Assembly: GCA_019321725.1 (NCBI GenBank)
Contig: CM033111.1
Location: 2,666,001 to 2,730,000 of the forward strand
Reading direction: 5' to 3'
DNA length: 64,000 nucleotides
Source of the DNA: Paulownia fortunei
Taxonomy: Eukaryota; Streptophyta; Magnoliopsida; Lamiales; Paulowniaceae
Numbering within the stretch: the first letter of the stretch is position 1; each line of letters begins with the position of its first letter. The notes below the pieces were generated by a model, which did not search any database, had not been told where the DNA came from, and saw only the letters and a list, made by a program, of their open reading frames with translations. Made by a program: the position numbers and the translations under genes. Below, in pieces: positions 50,319 to 62,020 of this stretch.

Positions 50319-53118
50319 TCAGTCTTCCAGCATAGCCTTAGCAGCATCAACCAAAATCCGGCGTAGATCCTCAGATGCTCGGCCAAGAACGGTGTATCCT
50401 TCTTTGTCCTTGGCATCCACATCAGCTCCATGTCTTATAAGAAGGAGAGCTACCTGCAAACCGAGCATAGTTACGACAGATGCAATTACTGATCAACAAA
50501 GGTGTTATAGCAGCAAAATTCTGGTCCTCCGATCCCACTAGTTCATCATATCCTTCCTTTAAGCCCAATAAGTTAAAAGAGTTTGTTTTGTTAATAGTCT
50601 TCGGTCCTCACTCCATTCTGCTCACTAGAGTTCCAATCAAACCCATAATATGAATACAAGATCAAGAAACAACAGCAAGTTGGAGCAACACAATTTGATT
50701 TGGTGATGCTAAGGCTTATCCCAAGGCCAGAGGGAGAAAAGCAGTGATCAGAATAGCTAGACATCAATAAAAGCTGGATCAAGTACAACCACTTTAGAAT
50801 TTATCTATAAAATTATGTAAATCTATTGAATGGAGCTAGAAATTTATGGAAAGATGAGATATGTCAACATTTACCTCTTTGTTATGGCATACCACTGCAG
50901 TCATAAGTGAAGTTTGCCCTGCTTTATCAACATCATCAACCTCTGCTCCTTCCTCAATCAAGAACTCACACAACTCTGCATTCCCAGTGCTTGCTGCACG
51001 ATGCAATGGGGTGCATCCGACCTGCACAACGTCATTGTGCAGCATTGAACAATGATAAATTCAGAAACGTTCTAAAAGCATTTCAGTGAGGTTGGTTAGT
51101 GCTAATTTTAAGATAGCGTGAAAAATACACAAGAGAACACATCATTGACTCTATATCTACAAAAATGACATGATCAGATTCCAAGAATGCAGTATGAATG
51201 ACTTAATAGTCAAAAGAAGTTACAAGCCTTGTCCTTGACGTTGAGCTTTGCACCATGTGAAACCAAAACTTCAGCTATTTTCAGCCGACCCTTGCTAGCA
51301 GCATAATGAAGAGCTGTGCGGCCACCATCATTTTTCAAATTTACGTCAGCTCCTGTTCACCAGCATTTTCACTTCCCAATTAGACGTCATTCACAAATAC
51401 TTCAATAGCAGCACGAGGTTATTATAGAATCTATACAAAACAATGTGAAGTCTTTTGGCTTTTGAGATGAATAGACAACTTTGAATATTGACCAGCTCGG
51501 AAAGAAGTTCTAGACCTTAACAGGAAAGCCCTTGGGGTGGAGGCACCTCACTACATCATCTATGTTGTGGATGATAAGAACAAACTTTTAACAATACATA
51601 AAGTATCTAAAGTAGATATAAAACTTCTGAAAATCAATTCAAGGTAGAGATGGGTTCAAGTGTTGCTCGTTAGCCTAATTTTAATTTCTATAGCAAATCA
51701 TCTTGTGCTTTTGTTCTCTTAAGAAGCAAGAACATTTGATCCTCCAGGTCAAATGCTTCTATGCAGATTAAAGGAAGTCAGATTGATGACATACCAATTA
51801 GAGAGAAAAAGAAAAAGAAAAACAATCCAAAAGCACTTTCAGCATTTATTTTCATGTAAGACATCCAGAAGTCTTCTCCTGGGTTTCTGAAACTTTCCTC
51901 CTGACCATCCACGTCCTTTTTGCCTTTATATACTCTAAAAAGAAAACAATTATCTTCAAATAGAACTCAAACAGTGGATGAACTTTAATTTTAACTCTTT
52001 GAAACCAACCAAATGCTTCTTAAAGAGAAGAATTATAAATCCAACAATAGGCAGAAATCATATAATACATATAGTTTTAAACATTCACCTCTATTGAGTA
52101 ATATCTCCATAATTTTAAGATTGCCACTGCTTGCAGCAGAGTGCAGAGGTGCCCAGCCTTCTTCGTCAGAACTGTTTACAACTGATGGGCTTGCAGCTGA
52201 TAGTATTTCCACCACCTAATCCATGCACAAATACAACCCATACATAGAAAAAAAAAAAGTTAACTACTTGTAGTTGAACAAAATGCAAAAGAAACATACA
52301 ACAAAATAGCGCTGAAACAACTAATGACAATCATGTTTGCATTAGGGGAAAAAGAAAGACAAAATAGTTGTAATTGTTTTTATACCAGCCTAAGAAAAGA
52401 TCCTAAATGGAATAACTCGAATACCAATTCCCACAATTAATAATCTAAGAAAGGAATTGCATCCATCTACTAAGGTTTGTGTTTCTAAACAACTCTCCGA
52501 CCAAATATCTTAATGCTACATTATTGAAAATGTATGCCCTCGAATTCAGTGTCAAGGAAAATGGGCTTCAAGGAGAAATCCTTTTTAACCCAAATGTAAA
52601 GTTAGGCAATTCGAATTCCGAAGCCCATCTCCCATGCCACCAAACATTGCAAACAAATTTCACAGACCCTTCCTGTAGTATAAACTAACATTTACTTATG
52701 GAAATTGCTAATAACAGGGCAAATTTCGTCTTGCCAATTCACATAGGGTTTCAAGCAAAACAAACAAACTACACCCAAATTTTGCCATGAGGTCGAGAGC
52801 CTGTAAGTAACATTACCGCGAGAAAATCTACAGAGTTAAGTGTACAGTAATAACGACAGGAATGAAAATAAAAACTTTTATAGGCTCAAACTGTTAAAAT
52901 TTCATTAAACAGAAAAACTGAACGATAAATTGGACCTCGGTTTGGGAGGACGAAACGGCGACGTGGAGGAGAGAACGGCCGTCTTCATTGCGGAGGGAGC
53001 TGGCTTTGAGGAGCTGCTCTTCAGAGAGCGATTTGAAAACCGAGGAATCGCCCGATTCCGCGGCCTTAAACAGGTCCTTTTCTTTGATTTCGCTTGCTGG
53101 ATTGCCGTCGATTTCCAT
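50319..53118 (-). CDS. Ankyrin-repeat protein, 26S proteasome subunit 10 (gankyrin)-like
   Basis: Small ankyrin protein related to the PSMD10/gankyrin proteasome-assembly chaperone and to Arabidopsis At2g03430 (from memory). Five exons: 53118-52936, 52215-52089, 51352-51228, 51021-50875 and 50453-50319 (TGA), joining to 238 aa. Start MEIDGNPASEIKEKDLFKAAE. Repeats: DGRSLLHVAVSSSQTEVVEIL, EGWAPLHSAASSGNLKIMEIL, GGRTALHYAASKGRLKIAEVL, VGCTPLHRAASTGNAELCEFL, AGQTSLMTAVVCHNKEVALLL, and EGYTVLGRASEDLRRILVDA. Phases agree throughout. Oddities: intron 3 has a GC donor (51227-51226) instead of GT, and intron 1 has a weak GTCCAA donor. The protein would act in the cytosol or nucleus by family knowledge; no targeting signal is visible. 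Confidence 0.93.
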
Positions 53119-53445
53119 GTCTGCGGCTGCTACTGTCGGTTCAGAATCACTGTGTGTTGTGTGTGTGTTTTTTCCGGGTGGGTTTGGAGGGGATTTTACT
53201 TTTGAAGTCCAGAGGGTTCACTTTCTTGGAGCAAAATGTCCTAAATCTGCCAATTTTATTCTACCTTTGAAAAGGAAAAATTATAAATTGAGCAAATTTA
53301 ATAATTAAATTATGCAGTACTATTATTTTTAAAGAGTAATTTTCAATTGTAAGTAGAGTATGACAAAACAGCCACAGTTAATCTGAAAATGAATTAAATT
53401 GCTTTGAAAAATAAAGTAATGACATATATTAGGAAAATAATAATT

Positions 53446-53655
53446 TTTTTTTTTTTATAACGGGACTCATAGCTAAAAGTGTGAATTGCGTAAACTCTAT
53501 TCGTGCAATAACTCGCAAACCACATGAAAGGATAAACCACACTAGATAAATCTAATACCGCGAATAAAGATCGAATGGTGTAGGTAATTCAAACTTGATA
53601 CCTTCGAATTCAAATTTCTATCTAACACCACTCGTCCACCCTATAAGTGTCATGA
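53446..53655 (-). mobile_element. tRNA-derived SINE in reverse orientation
   Basis: On the plus strand it begins with a run of T (about 53446-53457), the complement of a poly(A) tail. At its far end, read on the minus strand, it has TGGACGAGTGGTGTTAGA (like the A box of tRNA-Leu/Ser, TGGCCGAGTGGTCTAAGG) and, about 40 bases on, AAGTTTGAATTACC (a degraded B box). Flanks GAAAATAATAA and GAAAAATAAAA could be an imperfect target duplication. Length is about 200 bp, usual for a plant SINE. Confidence 0.6.
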
Positions 53656-54885
53656 AAAATAAAATTTATCATCCAAATTATGCACATTTATCCTTTATTT
53701 ATAATTCACTATCTCAATTCATTCCAATGAAATATTCTGTCAAGATTTATATAAATGCACATTACAATATAAAAGCATATGAAAATCTATCAGAAATCTC
53801 AAATTTAAAACAAAATACGTAAACCATTAATTCTCGAACCTTGAAAAACAAACAAGTGAATCCCAAAGGGGTGACCTGAGAACACAAGTGCATTGGTGCA
53901 CCCAATTTCCTCAATCCACCTGTGTTCTCAGCTTCACTCCTCTGGAATTTCCCTTGTTATGTGTTCTCAGCTTCACGATTTCTTTCATCTTTTCTTGGCC
54001 AAGGGACTCGGCAGATTGGCTTCTTACCAGTCACTGATTCTGACATTTAGGCTCACCCAAACATGTTGAATTTGGAAAGAGCAAAAGTAAGATTGGATTG
54101 CAAGTGGTGCAGTTTGTGTTCCATATGTCCAATTTATGGTACTTGTCGAAGACTCAGAGTAGGGTCACTATGTTGTCATTCTATTGACATCATGATACCA
54201 GGTTTTGCCATTCACAGGACATCATGGGAAATTCACAAAACACAATGTACTACTTCATCTAAAGTTGTCAAGTGGAACGGTATGAGTTGGACCGCCCAGG
54301 CTTACATAGAGTCGCCTGTAGGCGGGTCGGTTAAATCCAGACCCATTTCCAAAATGATCAAGGCTAAACTAAATAAAAATTTTGAAAAGTAAGTCCAGCT
54401 AGCCCACTAGTCCGGTGCTAGTGGGTCAATTCTGGGCTTGATCCGGACCTCACGAGTTGGGCCTACAGGCTAAACCCATGAACTGTTCTTTTAAAAAAAA
54501 TAAAACTGAAAGTGTATAACTTATATGATATATCTTAACATAAGATTTACAAACTTTATTTATTATAAATTATATATTAATTTTGAGTTATGTCCTAAAA
54601 TTGAATATATAAATTATAAATTTTATTATTCAAAGTCTATCGTCCTAAAATTTAAATTTAACTTTTATTTGATTAGTTTAAGTTTATTTCTATAAATTTA
54701 AGTTTTTATATTGTGAATTATCTTATATAATTAATATACATTATTTTTATTTGATTATTAAATTATACTAAGTTTATATTTTAATTTTTCATTTAGTATA
54801 GTCATTTGATATTTTAATTAATATACATTCATCTTTAAGTTCATAATTTAAATTTCATGACTTTTCTTAGTTTAGTGTACCTATC

Positions 54886-55130
54886 ACTTAGTACATTTCT
54901 TTTTGTTACTAATAGACTTACTTTCTAAGTTTATATTTTAATTTTAATATTTTTTTAATTTATTATACTTAGTACTATTTTATTTTGTTAGTTATAGATT
55001 TAGTTATTAAGTTATATTTTAATTTTTATAACTTTTTTTAGTTTTTTGTAATACTTAGTACTAATTTATTTTGTTAGTAATAGCATGTCTTATTTTAGTT
55101 TACTATAATACTTATTATTATTATCATCGT
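54886..55130. repeat. Degenerate tandem repeats, period about 57-86 bp
   Basis: ACTTAGTAC or ACTTAT starts units at 54886, 54967, 55053 and 55110. Units share ATTTATTTTGTTAGT.ATAG and TTATATTTTAATTTT blocks. They lie inside the candidate DNA element. Confidence 0.6.
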
Positions 55131-55212
55131 GATTTTTTTTAATTTACTATAAAATATTTTTATAATTTATTACAATCCTTATTAATATAAATTTGCTTCT
55201 AAAATTTTCAAC

Positions 55213-55285
55213 AGAATTAAGGTTAGCTCAATGGTTTGAGAGCACTCTTATCTGCAATAGACCATAAGTTTTAATCCTTCATTTT
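55213..55285 (+). repeat. tRNA-like relic (SINE head or tRNA pseudogene)
   Basis: TTAGCTCAATGGTTTGAGAGCA resembles a tRNA A-box/D-arm. After a gap of normal length, AGTTTTAATCC resembles a degraded B box (GGTTCAAATCC). The acceptor stem does not pair, so it is not a working tRNA gene. Confidence 0.4.
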
Positions 55286-56564
55286 ACAATTATAAATTTT
55301 TGTTGAAAAACTATAAATAACACAAAATATGATAAAAATAATATATATATATATATATATATCATATTAAAGGCTCGTGATGGGGTTGAGCCGGTTCTAA
55401 AATTGGCCTGGGTTTCGACGGGGCGATTCACGAGTTGGGGTGGGTTTCATCTACTAAAACCAATAGGGACTCATATACAAGAACCGACTCAGATAGCATG
55501 TTACTATTCACTGGTCAATTTTAAGCCGATTTTTAATGGGCTAGTTACCTATAATTTTTTTGGTATTATCTCAAGTCCTACATGGAGAACTGCGTAGATA
55601 ATCAAGCCTTCGTTAAGTGTTAGAAATTGAAATATGGTTCGATATTCGAAAAAATATTCAAAACTATTATAATAGAACTTACAATTTTTGTGTTGTGATA
55701 AATAGACTGGTTTTATTGACGTAAATTAGTGAGTTTTGGCAATTCTATAATATGGTTACGTTGATTTACATGTATCTTGCTGGTAAGTCTTTCTTTCATC
55801 CATTTTTCTTTTATCTAATTTCTTAAAAATATATTTTCCCTTCAAATCTCCACAAACCATAAACCTAGCAAATGTATATTATTTCTCTTTTTATTGTATA
55901 ATTTTAAAAAAAATTATATTATTTTTTATTAAAGAAATAATATATTTTCTATATTTATTTTTAATTATAATTAAAAATTAAAAAAAAAAACGATTCAAAA
56001 TATTGATACCTATTTCTTCCTTGAGCCGATTAGACCAATTAATTTGAAAACTATAATTTCATTTAGTCATTCATGAATTTTCAACTAATTGGAACCTTTA
56101 ATAATATTTAATTCATTAACTGTAGGTTAATGATATATTGCCACCTCACATACTTTGATATTATTTAAGTGTACTTGTGAATTGTTGAATTTACAAATTA
56201 CCATGTTATACAATAAAATATTAATATTATCATACATAATTCAACTTATATTATATATTTTTTTCCTATTAAAATTACCCTTCTTTAATAAATGTTAACA
56301 ATAATATAAATTTTAAAAAGTTAGTATTGTATTATAGTTGTATCGACTTTCTAAATATCCTATTTTTTATTTATAAAATTAAACATTTGATACTATTATT
56401 GTACTCATTACCGTTCATTGATCTTCTAGATGTTATATCCAATATAACATCCATTATTTATGTACACAAAACACACATATTTATATGAGTGTATATGAAT
56501 AAAATTTGAATTTTCATCCCATATATACTCCAAATGTAGCATGCAACTTAACACCACCCACCTC

Positions 56565-56960
56565 CAGGGTGCATATAATTCGATTAATCAATTAAATTGA
56601 ACAAAAATTAAAATTTTGATTCAAATTTTTATTTTTATTTTTTAAAATTTTTGATTTTCAGATCGATTAATCGAACCGAACAAAAAATCTAATTACTATA
56701 TTTATATAATTTATTTTTATTTTAAAATTTAATTTTTTATATTTTGTTATTTGTTTTTATACTATTTTTATATATTTTTTCAACCAAATAAAAAATGATA
56801 AATATTTTTTTTATAATTTTATTATTTAGTTTTTAATTAATTTATTTATTTAAAAAATCGATTAATCAAAAATCGAACCGAAAAGAAAATCGATTATATT
56901 TATGATTTTGCCTTACGTTCTATTCGATCAAATCAACCGTACACCGTTAACACTGTCTAC
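56565..56960. mobile_element. MITE-like element with imperfect terminal inverted repeats
   Basis: The left end GGTGCATATAATTCGATTAATC and the complement of the right end GGTGTACGGTTGATTTGATCGAAT are similar. Inside, GATTAATCGAACCGAA (about 56663) and ATCGATTAATCAAAAATCGAACCG (about 56856) repeat the theme. There is no coding sequence. A target duplication is not obvious. Confidence 0.5.
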
Positions 56961-57494
56961 TATAAATACGGTGTTGTACATGCTATATTTAATATACATA
57001 CATTTGATATACATCTATCATCCAATTATTATATTTTTTAATAAAAAAGATACTTAGTCCTTATCCATACATCAGGTATAGGATAAATATTACCCTATAA
57101 ACACCACCTATCCCCCAAAACGAGTCCTAATCCCGTCCCCAAACATATAGTATTGTAAATTCTACGTTTAATATAAATACAATTAATATATATCGATCTT
57201 TCAAATATTATATATTGTATAAAATAAAATAATTATCTTTTATCCATTAACCAAAATATAACGTATATATTATCCAAACATATGGCCTAAGTGCTTTGAC
57301 CCGTCACAACTGAAAAAACTAACTAATAAAAAAAATCTAAATTCCCCTACTTATCCACTGACATCGCTTCCATTCTCCACACAAAATCAGCTACTCCAAC
57401 CAAATCCCATTTTACCTTCCACGGGCCTTTCCTCTTTCCACTATTTCTTCCTTTCATTTCCTCTCAACTTTGATCCTTTTTAGTTTTTTCCCTA

Positions 57495-57986
57495 ATGGAT
57501 TTCCTATCCAACTTTTCCAAGAGTGACGAACCCAAACCCAATGCGGACGATTCCAACAACCCTGACCACCACCGGAAACCCTCGAAATCTGATCTTCTCC
57601 ACAGCGCCAAGGTGGTGGCTGATGTCGCCCAAGCCCACTTCCGCCATGAACCGGAGAAGTATGACAAGGCCGAAGCCGCTGGCGCCACTGCTGACCTCCT
57701 CAACGCCGCTGCCGAGTACGGCAAGCTAGGTGACAAGGGAGTTGGAAAGTACGTTGACAAGGCTGAGGACTATCTCCGCCACTACCACACTTCCCAGTCC
57801 GGCGGTAATCCCGGCGGCCACAAAACCACTCAAACCACGGAAGCTGGAGAACATTTTGGCGGTGGAGGGTACAAGGATGATGGTAAGATGGGTGAAGGTT
57901 TCTCGAAGAGGCCATCTCACGGCGGCGAAGGCGGTGGTGGGGCAGGTGATTTCATGAAGATGGCTGGAGATTTCTTGAAGAAATAG
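57495..57986 (+). CDS. Nodulin-related protein 1 (NRP1)-like stress protein
   Basis: Small soluble plant protein of the NRP1 family, linked in Arabidopsis to heat, salt and ABA responses (knowledge, from memory of At2g03440 and At1g13930). One exon, 163 aa: MDFLSNFSKSDEPKPNADDS, then SDLLHSAKVVADVAQAHF and KAEAAGATADLLNAAAEYG, then KGVGKYVDKAEDYLRHYH. The tail is Gly-rich and ends GAGDFMKMAGDFLKK. The Ala/Asp helical middle and Gly-rich tail suit a flexible, hydrophilic stress protein. The CDS is clearly GC-richer than its AT-rich surroundings. The antisense ORFs over it are shadows. No signal peptide or membrane segment is visible. Confidence 0.9.
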   Translation: MDFLSNFSKSDEPKPNADDSNNPDHHRKPSKSDLLHSAKVVADVAQAHFRHEPEKYDKAEAAGATADLLNAAAEYGKLGDKGVGKYVDKAEDYLRHYHTSQSGGNPGGHKTTQTTEAGEHFGGGGYKDDGKMGEGFSKRPSHGGEGGGGAGDFMKMAGDFLKK

Positions 57987-60629
57987 ACAACGGATGCTTT
58001 TACTTGGACCTTTTTCTTTAATTTCCTCAAGTGTTGACTCAGTGAGTCATGTTTCTTGTTCGAGTTTTAGTCTGGTTTACTACATTTGTGTTATTCCTAG
58101 TTTTCTTTGTAAGTTTTTGGATGTTTATGTAAAGTTGAAATAATCAATATATGTAATGTGCGATGTGTTGGTGCACAAGGTCCATCCACACCATAAAAAG
58201 ATTGTTATCTCTAAAGGATAGTTTCTTCAAAAAAATTGTATAGAAAAAATAATAATAAAAAATAAATTATCGATAAAATGAATTTAGATTTTAGATAATA
58301 AAACAAGGCTTGAATTTATCCATAGAACTTATATAGTTCTTAGCTTGATGATTACCATGAATTATATCTCTGAAACAATGTCAAAACAAAAATATGTTAT
58401 TTTTTTTAAAATAGTACTATGATGAATATACAATCAACAATTAATGTGGGAATGGACAAAAAAAAAATAAAAAATAAGATAAAGGTCATATAAAATTTGG
58501 AACACATGGCAGATGAAGAAGAAAATAAGTAACATTATTAAAAATAAAATGATACAATAAATATTTATGTATCTCTTATAAATAACTTTTTTTTTTATTT
58601 GAAGAGATATAAAAAGTATCAAATTGGTATTTTTCCATAAAAATGAAGAAAAGGTAACTGCGATTGCTGGGCCAAGAAGTAGTCCAAATCTAGCCCAAAC
58701 AACCTCCTTTGTGGGCCCGTGCCGTTAAATTCTAACAAACTAAACGACGCCCCCTGCCCCAATTAATTTGATAATTTCCTTGTCCAGGTAAGTTTACCAG
58801 AAACTATCCCACAGCCCTCCAAATTACAAAATACAGAGAGAGAGAGAGAGAGGAGAGGGAGAAAAGAAAGCCTCTTTCTTCTCTCTCTCTCTCTCTCTCT
58901 TCTGATCTCTTTTCCAATTTGATTTGTACGTAATTTCTGCCGGTATTTTCAAGCCCAGAAGGTTTCTCGGAATCTTCATATTTTTCATGCAAGCCCAAAT
59001 CTCCAGTAAAGGTCAAAAGTTTTTAGTTTAGTTTTTTTTTTTTTTGAGTGATGGAATTGTATTACATGTTATACAGCAGTGTGAATATTTCGTAATTATA
59101 GCTTTGTTCATCGTATATGCACAATTATGCGATTGGAATTGTTTTCTTTTTTCTTTTTTTTGTTCCTTTTCAATAAAGGTTGGAACTTTATGGCATTTTA
59201 GAAGCAATAGCATCGTGATCATGCATTATGACGACGTAATTAAGGAATTTCTGCAATTTATTTGGTTCATGATCAAGAATTATGATAATGTACTTCATTT
59301 GTTTATGGCTGTCAATATGTTATCCTTTTATGCTCGAATGATCATAGTGATTAACCTGAAGTATTGACTAATGAGGGCCGTGATTTTTTTTCTTTTTATT
59401 AAAGAAAATGACTGAATTATGACATTATTTACTGAATAAGGAAATGTAAATTGATTTTTTGACAGTGGAAGGATTTTGAAAAATGTTTGCTTGCTATTAA
59501 ATGTATGCGAATTGCTCTTTGGATGACTCTACTTTGTTACTTTGTGTGGCTGTTGATTTTTGTTTCATAATCTAATTTTGGAAACCGGTTACAAGAATTT
59601 GCAGTTATTGACTGCTGAAATCATGCCAATATGTTTTTGAATTGCCAATTGAATGATGGCCAGCAATATGTGTGAAGAAGTAATAGTTGCACATACTTAG
59701 TCTGACAAATAACCTAAAGGGTTAGAATCCATATGCCATCATGTGTCAGTATTTGTTTTGGGGATAAGAAATTTATAAGTTTGAGCAAACGTGTATTCAC
59801 CTGAATCTGTGACATGGACTTTAAAACAATCGCTTATGTAGCAGGTTCGAAATGTAGAAGCACATCCGAAAATTTTTTCCACTCCCTATTGTGAAAATAG
59901 GATGAGGAGAAAATGAATGAGGAAGTCTGTGGTACTTCCTGGCATCCTTCTTCAAATTTCTGCAAGCGTAGTTTGACCAAAAGGTAACATATGACATCAC
60001 GTGATCAGCTTGTATATACATAAAAATGAAAAAGAAATTTCTAATAGTTACTGAGGTTCGGCAGAATCCATATCTTTGACCATCATCTGTCTTTTGTGTA
60101 TTTGATATCACTTATAAATTGTCTCTGGCAATGTGCCTCATTTATGTGGCATTTGTTTTCTTACCTGTTTTCTCTAGATACCTCCATCATATGGCACAGT
60201 AGAAAAAACAAATGAAGATATGTTTTCTAATTTTCGTGGGATCTATTTAATACATTTGATTATTATGTGCTATGTGATTAGTATTTGCATGATCTTTCTA
60301 GGGAAACCATTGTTCTACATCAAACAACTATGTGGATAGTTTATTTAATGCCGTTGATGGAAATTTTCTTGTTCCATGAATTAATACTTGAAGTCAATGT
60401 TGTCTTCCAATAATTATATTGATCCTCAAAAGAGATATGATGGGTAACTAACTTTCTTACCCTCTGCCTTTTGTTCTAAGTTTAACTTCTGCTAATAGAG
60501 GCCTCTGGTGATTGAAGCATGAACTTCCTGATTTTCTTGCACTATCCCATCTTGAAAAATCATGAGCCTTGCTACTATAAGGCTCAAACAGCAGAACATT
60601 GCTAGGTTTTTCTGATCCTGTTGGCATTG
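57987..60629. other. Spacer: NRP1-like 3' UTR, then leader/intron of the RING gene
   Basis: 57987-58180 is probably NRP1-like 3' UTR. 58200-58650 is AT-rich. 58830-59030 looks like a GA/CT-rich leader of the downstream RING gene, and 59035-60610 its long intron. No coding exon is recognised in 59000-60600. Confidence 0.45.
58835..58902. repeat. GA tract facing a CT tract: long potential hairpin
   Basis: (AG)n at 58835-58851 continues as AG-rich sequence to 58870 (ending AGAAAAGAAAG). It is followed at once by CCTCTTTCTT and (CT)n to 58902. The two arms are complementary over most of about 30 bp with almost no loop. It lies in the likely leader of the RING gene. Confidence 0.75.
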
Positions 60630-61362
60630 ATGTGGAGATCTATATCACATTCCGACTCTGGCTTTCGGCTGAAGAAAAGGATTGCTGATCTAGGTAGAGT
60701 TTGTCATAATTTTTCAGATGATGAGACGTCTTCAAAAGCTAGCACTGAAGAAGGACGGGAATGCCCAATATGCTGGGAATCATTTAACATTGTTGAGAAT
60801 GTGCCCTATGTCTTATGGTGTGGCCACACGCTATGCAAGAGTTGTGTCTTGGGGCTTGAGTGGGCTGTTTTCAAGTTCTTAGCTCAACAGATCCAGATTC
60901 CCTTTTTTGTTTCCTTGTCCTTGGTGCAATTTGTTGACATTTCGGTTGTTCTATAAGAGCAATCTTAGATTTCCTATCAAGAATTTCTTCCTTCTCTGGA
61001 TGGTTGAGAGCAGAAACGGTGACAGGGTAAAGTCTCTTACCTCGATATGCAGAGATCGTGAACAAGAATGGTCTCCAAGGTGCACCTCAGTTTTTGGGAA
61101 TTGCTTTTCCAATACTACCCACTAGAGGATGCATCGTCTTGGTTGATCAAGTTCCTGCAACAATGATAGTTCCACTTCCGAAAGGCTGCAGATGTCCTTT
61201 CACAAATCCCTTGATATTTTTTGCATTCGCATAACAGTCAAATTTCCATTGGTTATCCTACTTTTGATAGTCATATTCGCACTACCTACTAGTGCCGCCA
61301 TCCTAATGCTGTACTTGGTAATCACGATTCTCTTTGCGGTCCCAGCTTTCTTGGTGCTTTGA
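60630..61362 (+). pseudogene. Broken RING-finger membrane protein gene (At1g69330-like)
   Basis: The family is a plant RING E3-type protein with a C-terminal pair of membrane segments. Frame 1 from ATG 60630: MWRSISHSDSGFRLKKRIADLG..., then RING half one, CPICWESF...YVLWCGHTLCKSC, to PFFVS. The remaining RING pair, CPWC (Cys codons at 60916 and 60925), lies in the +1 frame and continues LLTFRLFYKSNLRFPIKNFF. That frame stops at TAG 61123-61125 and TGA 61144-61146. It is then open again to 61362 with STSERLQMSFHKSLDIF and two hydrophobic segments (FPLVILLLIVIFAL; AAILMLYLVITILFAVPAFL). The usual ending (YFAYPSLDWL..., from memory) is missing. One extra T at 60915-60916 explains the shift. With at least three lesions plus a lost tail, a decayed gene is more likely than sequencing error alone. 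Confidence 0.75.
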
Positions 61363-62020
61363 ATTGGACCATTTTCACCCTAGAATTTAGCTTCCCTGCT
61401 GTGATAGTTGGATTTTTTTAGTATTATTGCATAAGTTTTCATGGTCCAAAACTTGAAGTGAGATTGATGGGGCATCTTACCTCCTGCAGCCATATCTATT
61501 ACCCGCTTAAACTCTGAAGTCTGGATCCAATCTCACTTTAGCATTCTTTGTGATTCTGTAGAAAGGTTGTTAATACGATATTATTTCACAGCATGGAGAT
61601 GTTGATTGTGCTTTCATTATTCTGTAGGTGTTCTTTATCACGGATAGACAAGATTATACTGTATGATATCTTACTACAGCTATGAAAGATCATTTCTTGC
61701 ACATTAGTAGTATATTTTAAGAAGTTCCTATTTTTTAAAGGATCTTATGAATGCTAAAAAGATGAAAAAGGTAGTTCTAATTGTTCCTGCAGGTTTCTTG
61801 GTTGCACACATTCTGATGCTTTGCTGTGCATTTTGAAGATTGTTCCATGCACTCAAATTACAAACACAAAGCAAGGTCATCTGTTTTGAAAGTTATTCCT
61901 TTCATGCACATTTCAGAATTTACACTGCTCGGTTTAGTCATAGTTTTGTTGGAAACCATACGCATTTACTATTTTTCACAACTTTCTTTGTAATCAAAGA
62001 AAGTCTTGCCATTGGTGGGT
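61363..62020. other. Convergent spacer between RING pseudogene and remorin gene
   Basis: Holds the former 3' end of the RING gene and the remorin 3' UTR. The ORF 61840-62064 overlaps the remorin stop on the other strand and is not recognisable. Confidence 0.5.

Larger units (their letters stand above)
54270..55545. mobile_element. Candidate non-autonomous DNA element with GGGTC/GGCCC-rich ends and AT-rich core
   Basis: Both ends carry clustered short motifs of mixed orientation (left: GACCGCCC, GTAGGCGGGTCGG, TGGGCCTACAGGC; right: GGCTCGTGATGGGG, GGTTCTAAAATTGGCC, CACGAGTTGGGG). They surround about 850 bp of AT-rich sequence. Such subterminal motif clusters are typical of hAT-type elements (knowledge). 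No transposase is visible and exact termini are not resolved. Confidence 0.35.
53119..57494. other. Repeat-rich spacer between divergent ankyrin and NRP1-like genes
   Basis: 4.4 kb with no convincing gene. It holds a reverse SINE, a probable non-autonomous DNA element with internal tandem repeats, a tRNA-like relic and a MITE-like element, each listed separately. 57260-57494 is the NRP1-like promoter and leader. The ORF at 54063-54392 lies partly in repeat sequence and has no recognisable motif. Confidence 0.6.

Noticed and set aside
57464..57960. Several ORFs in other frames over the NRP1-like gene
   Set aside because: GC-rich coding sequence leaves other frames open; only the 163-aa frame matches a known family.
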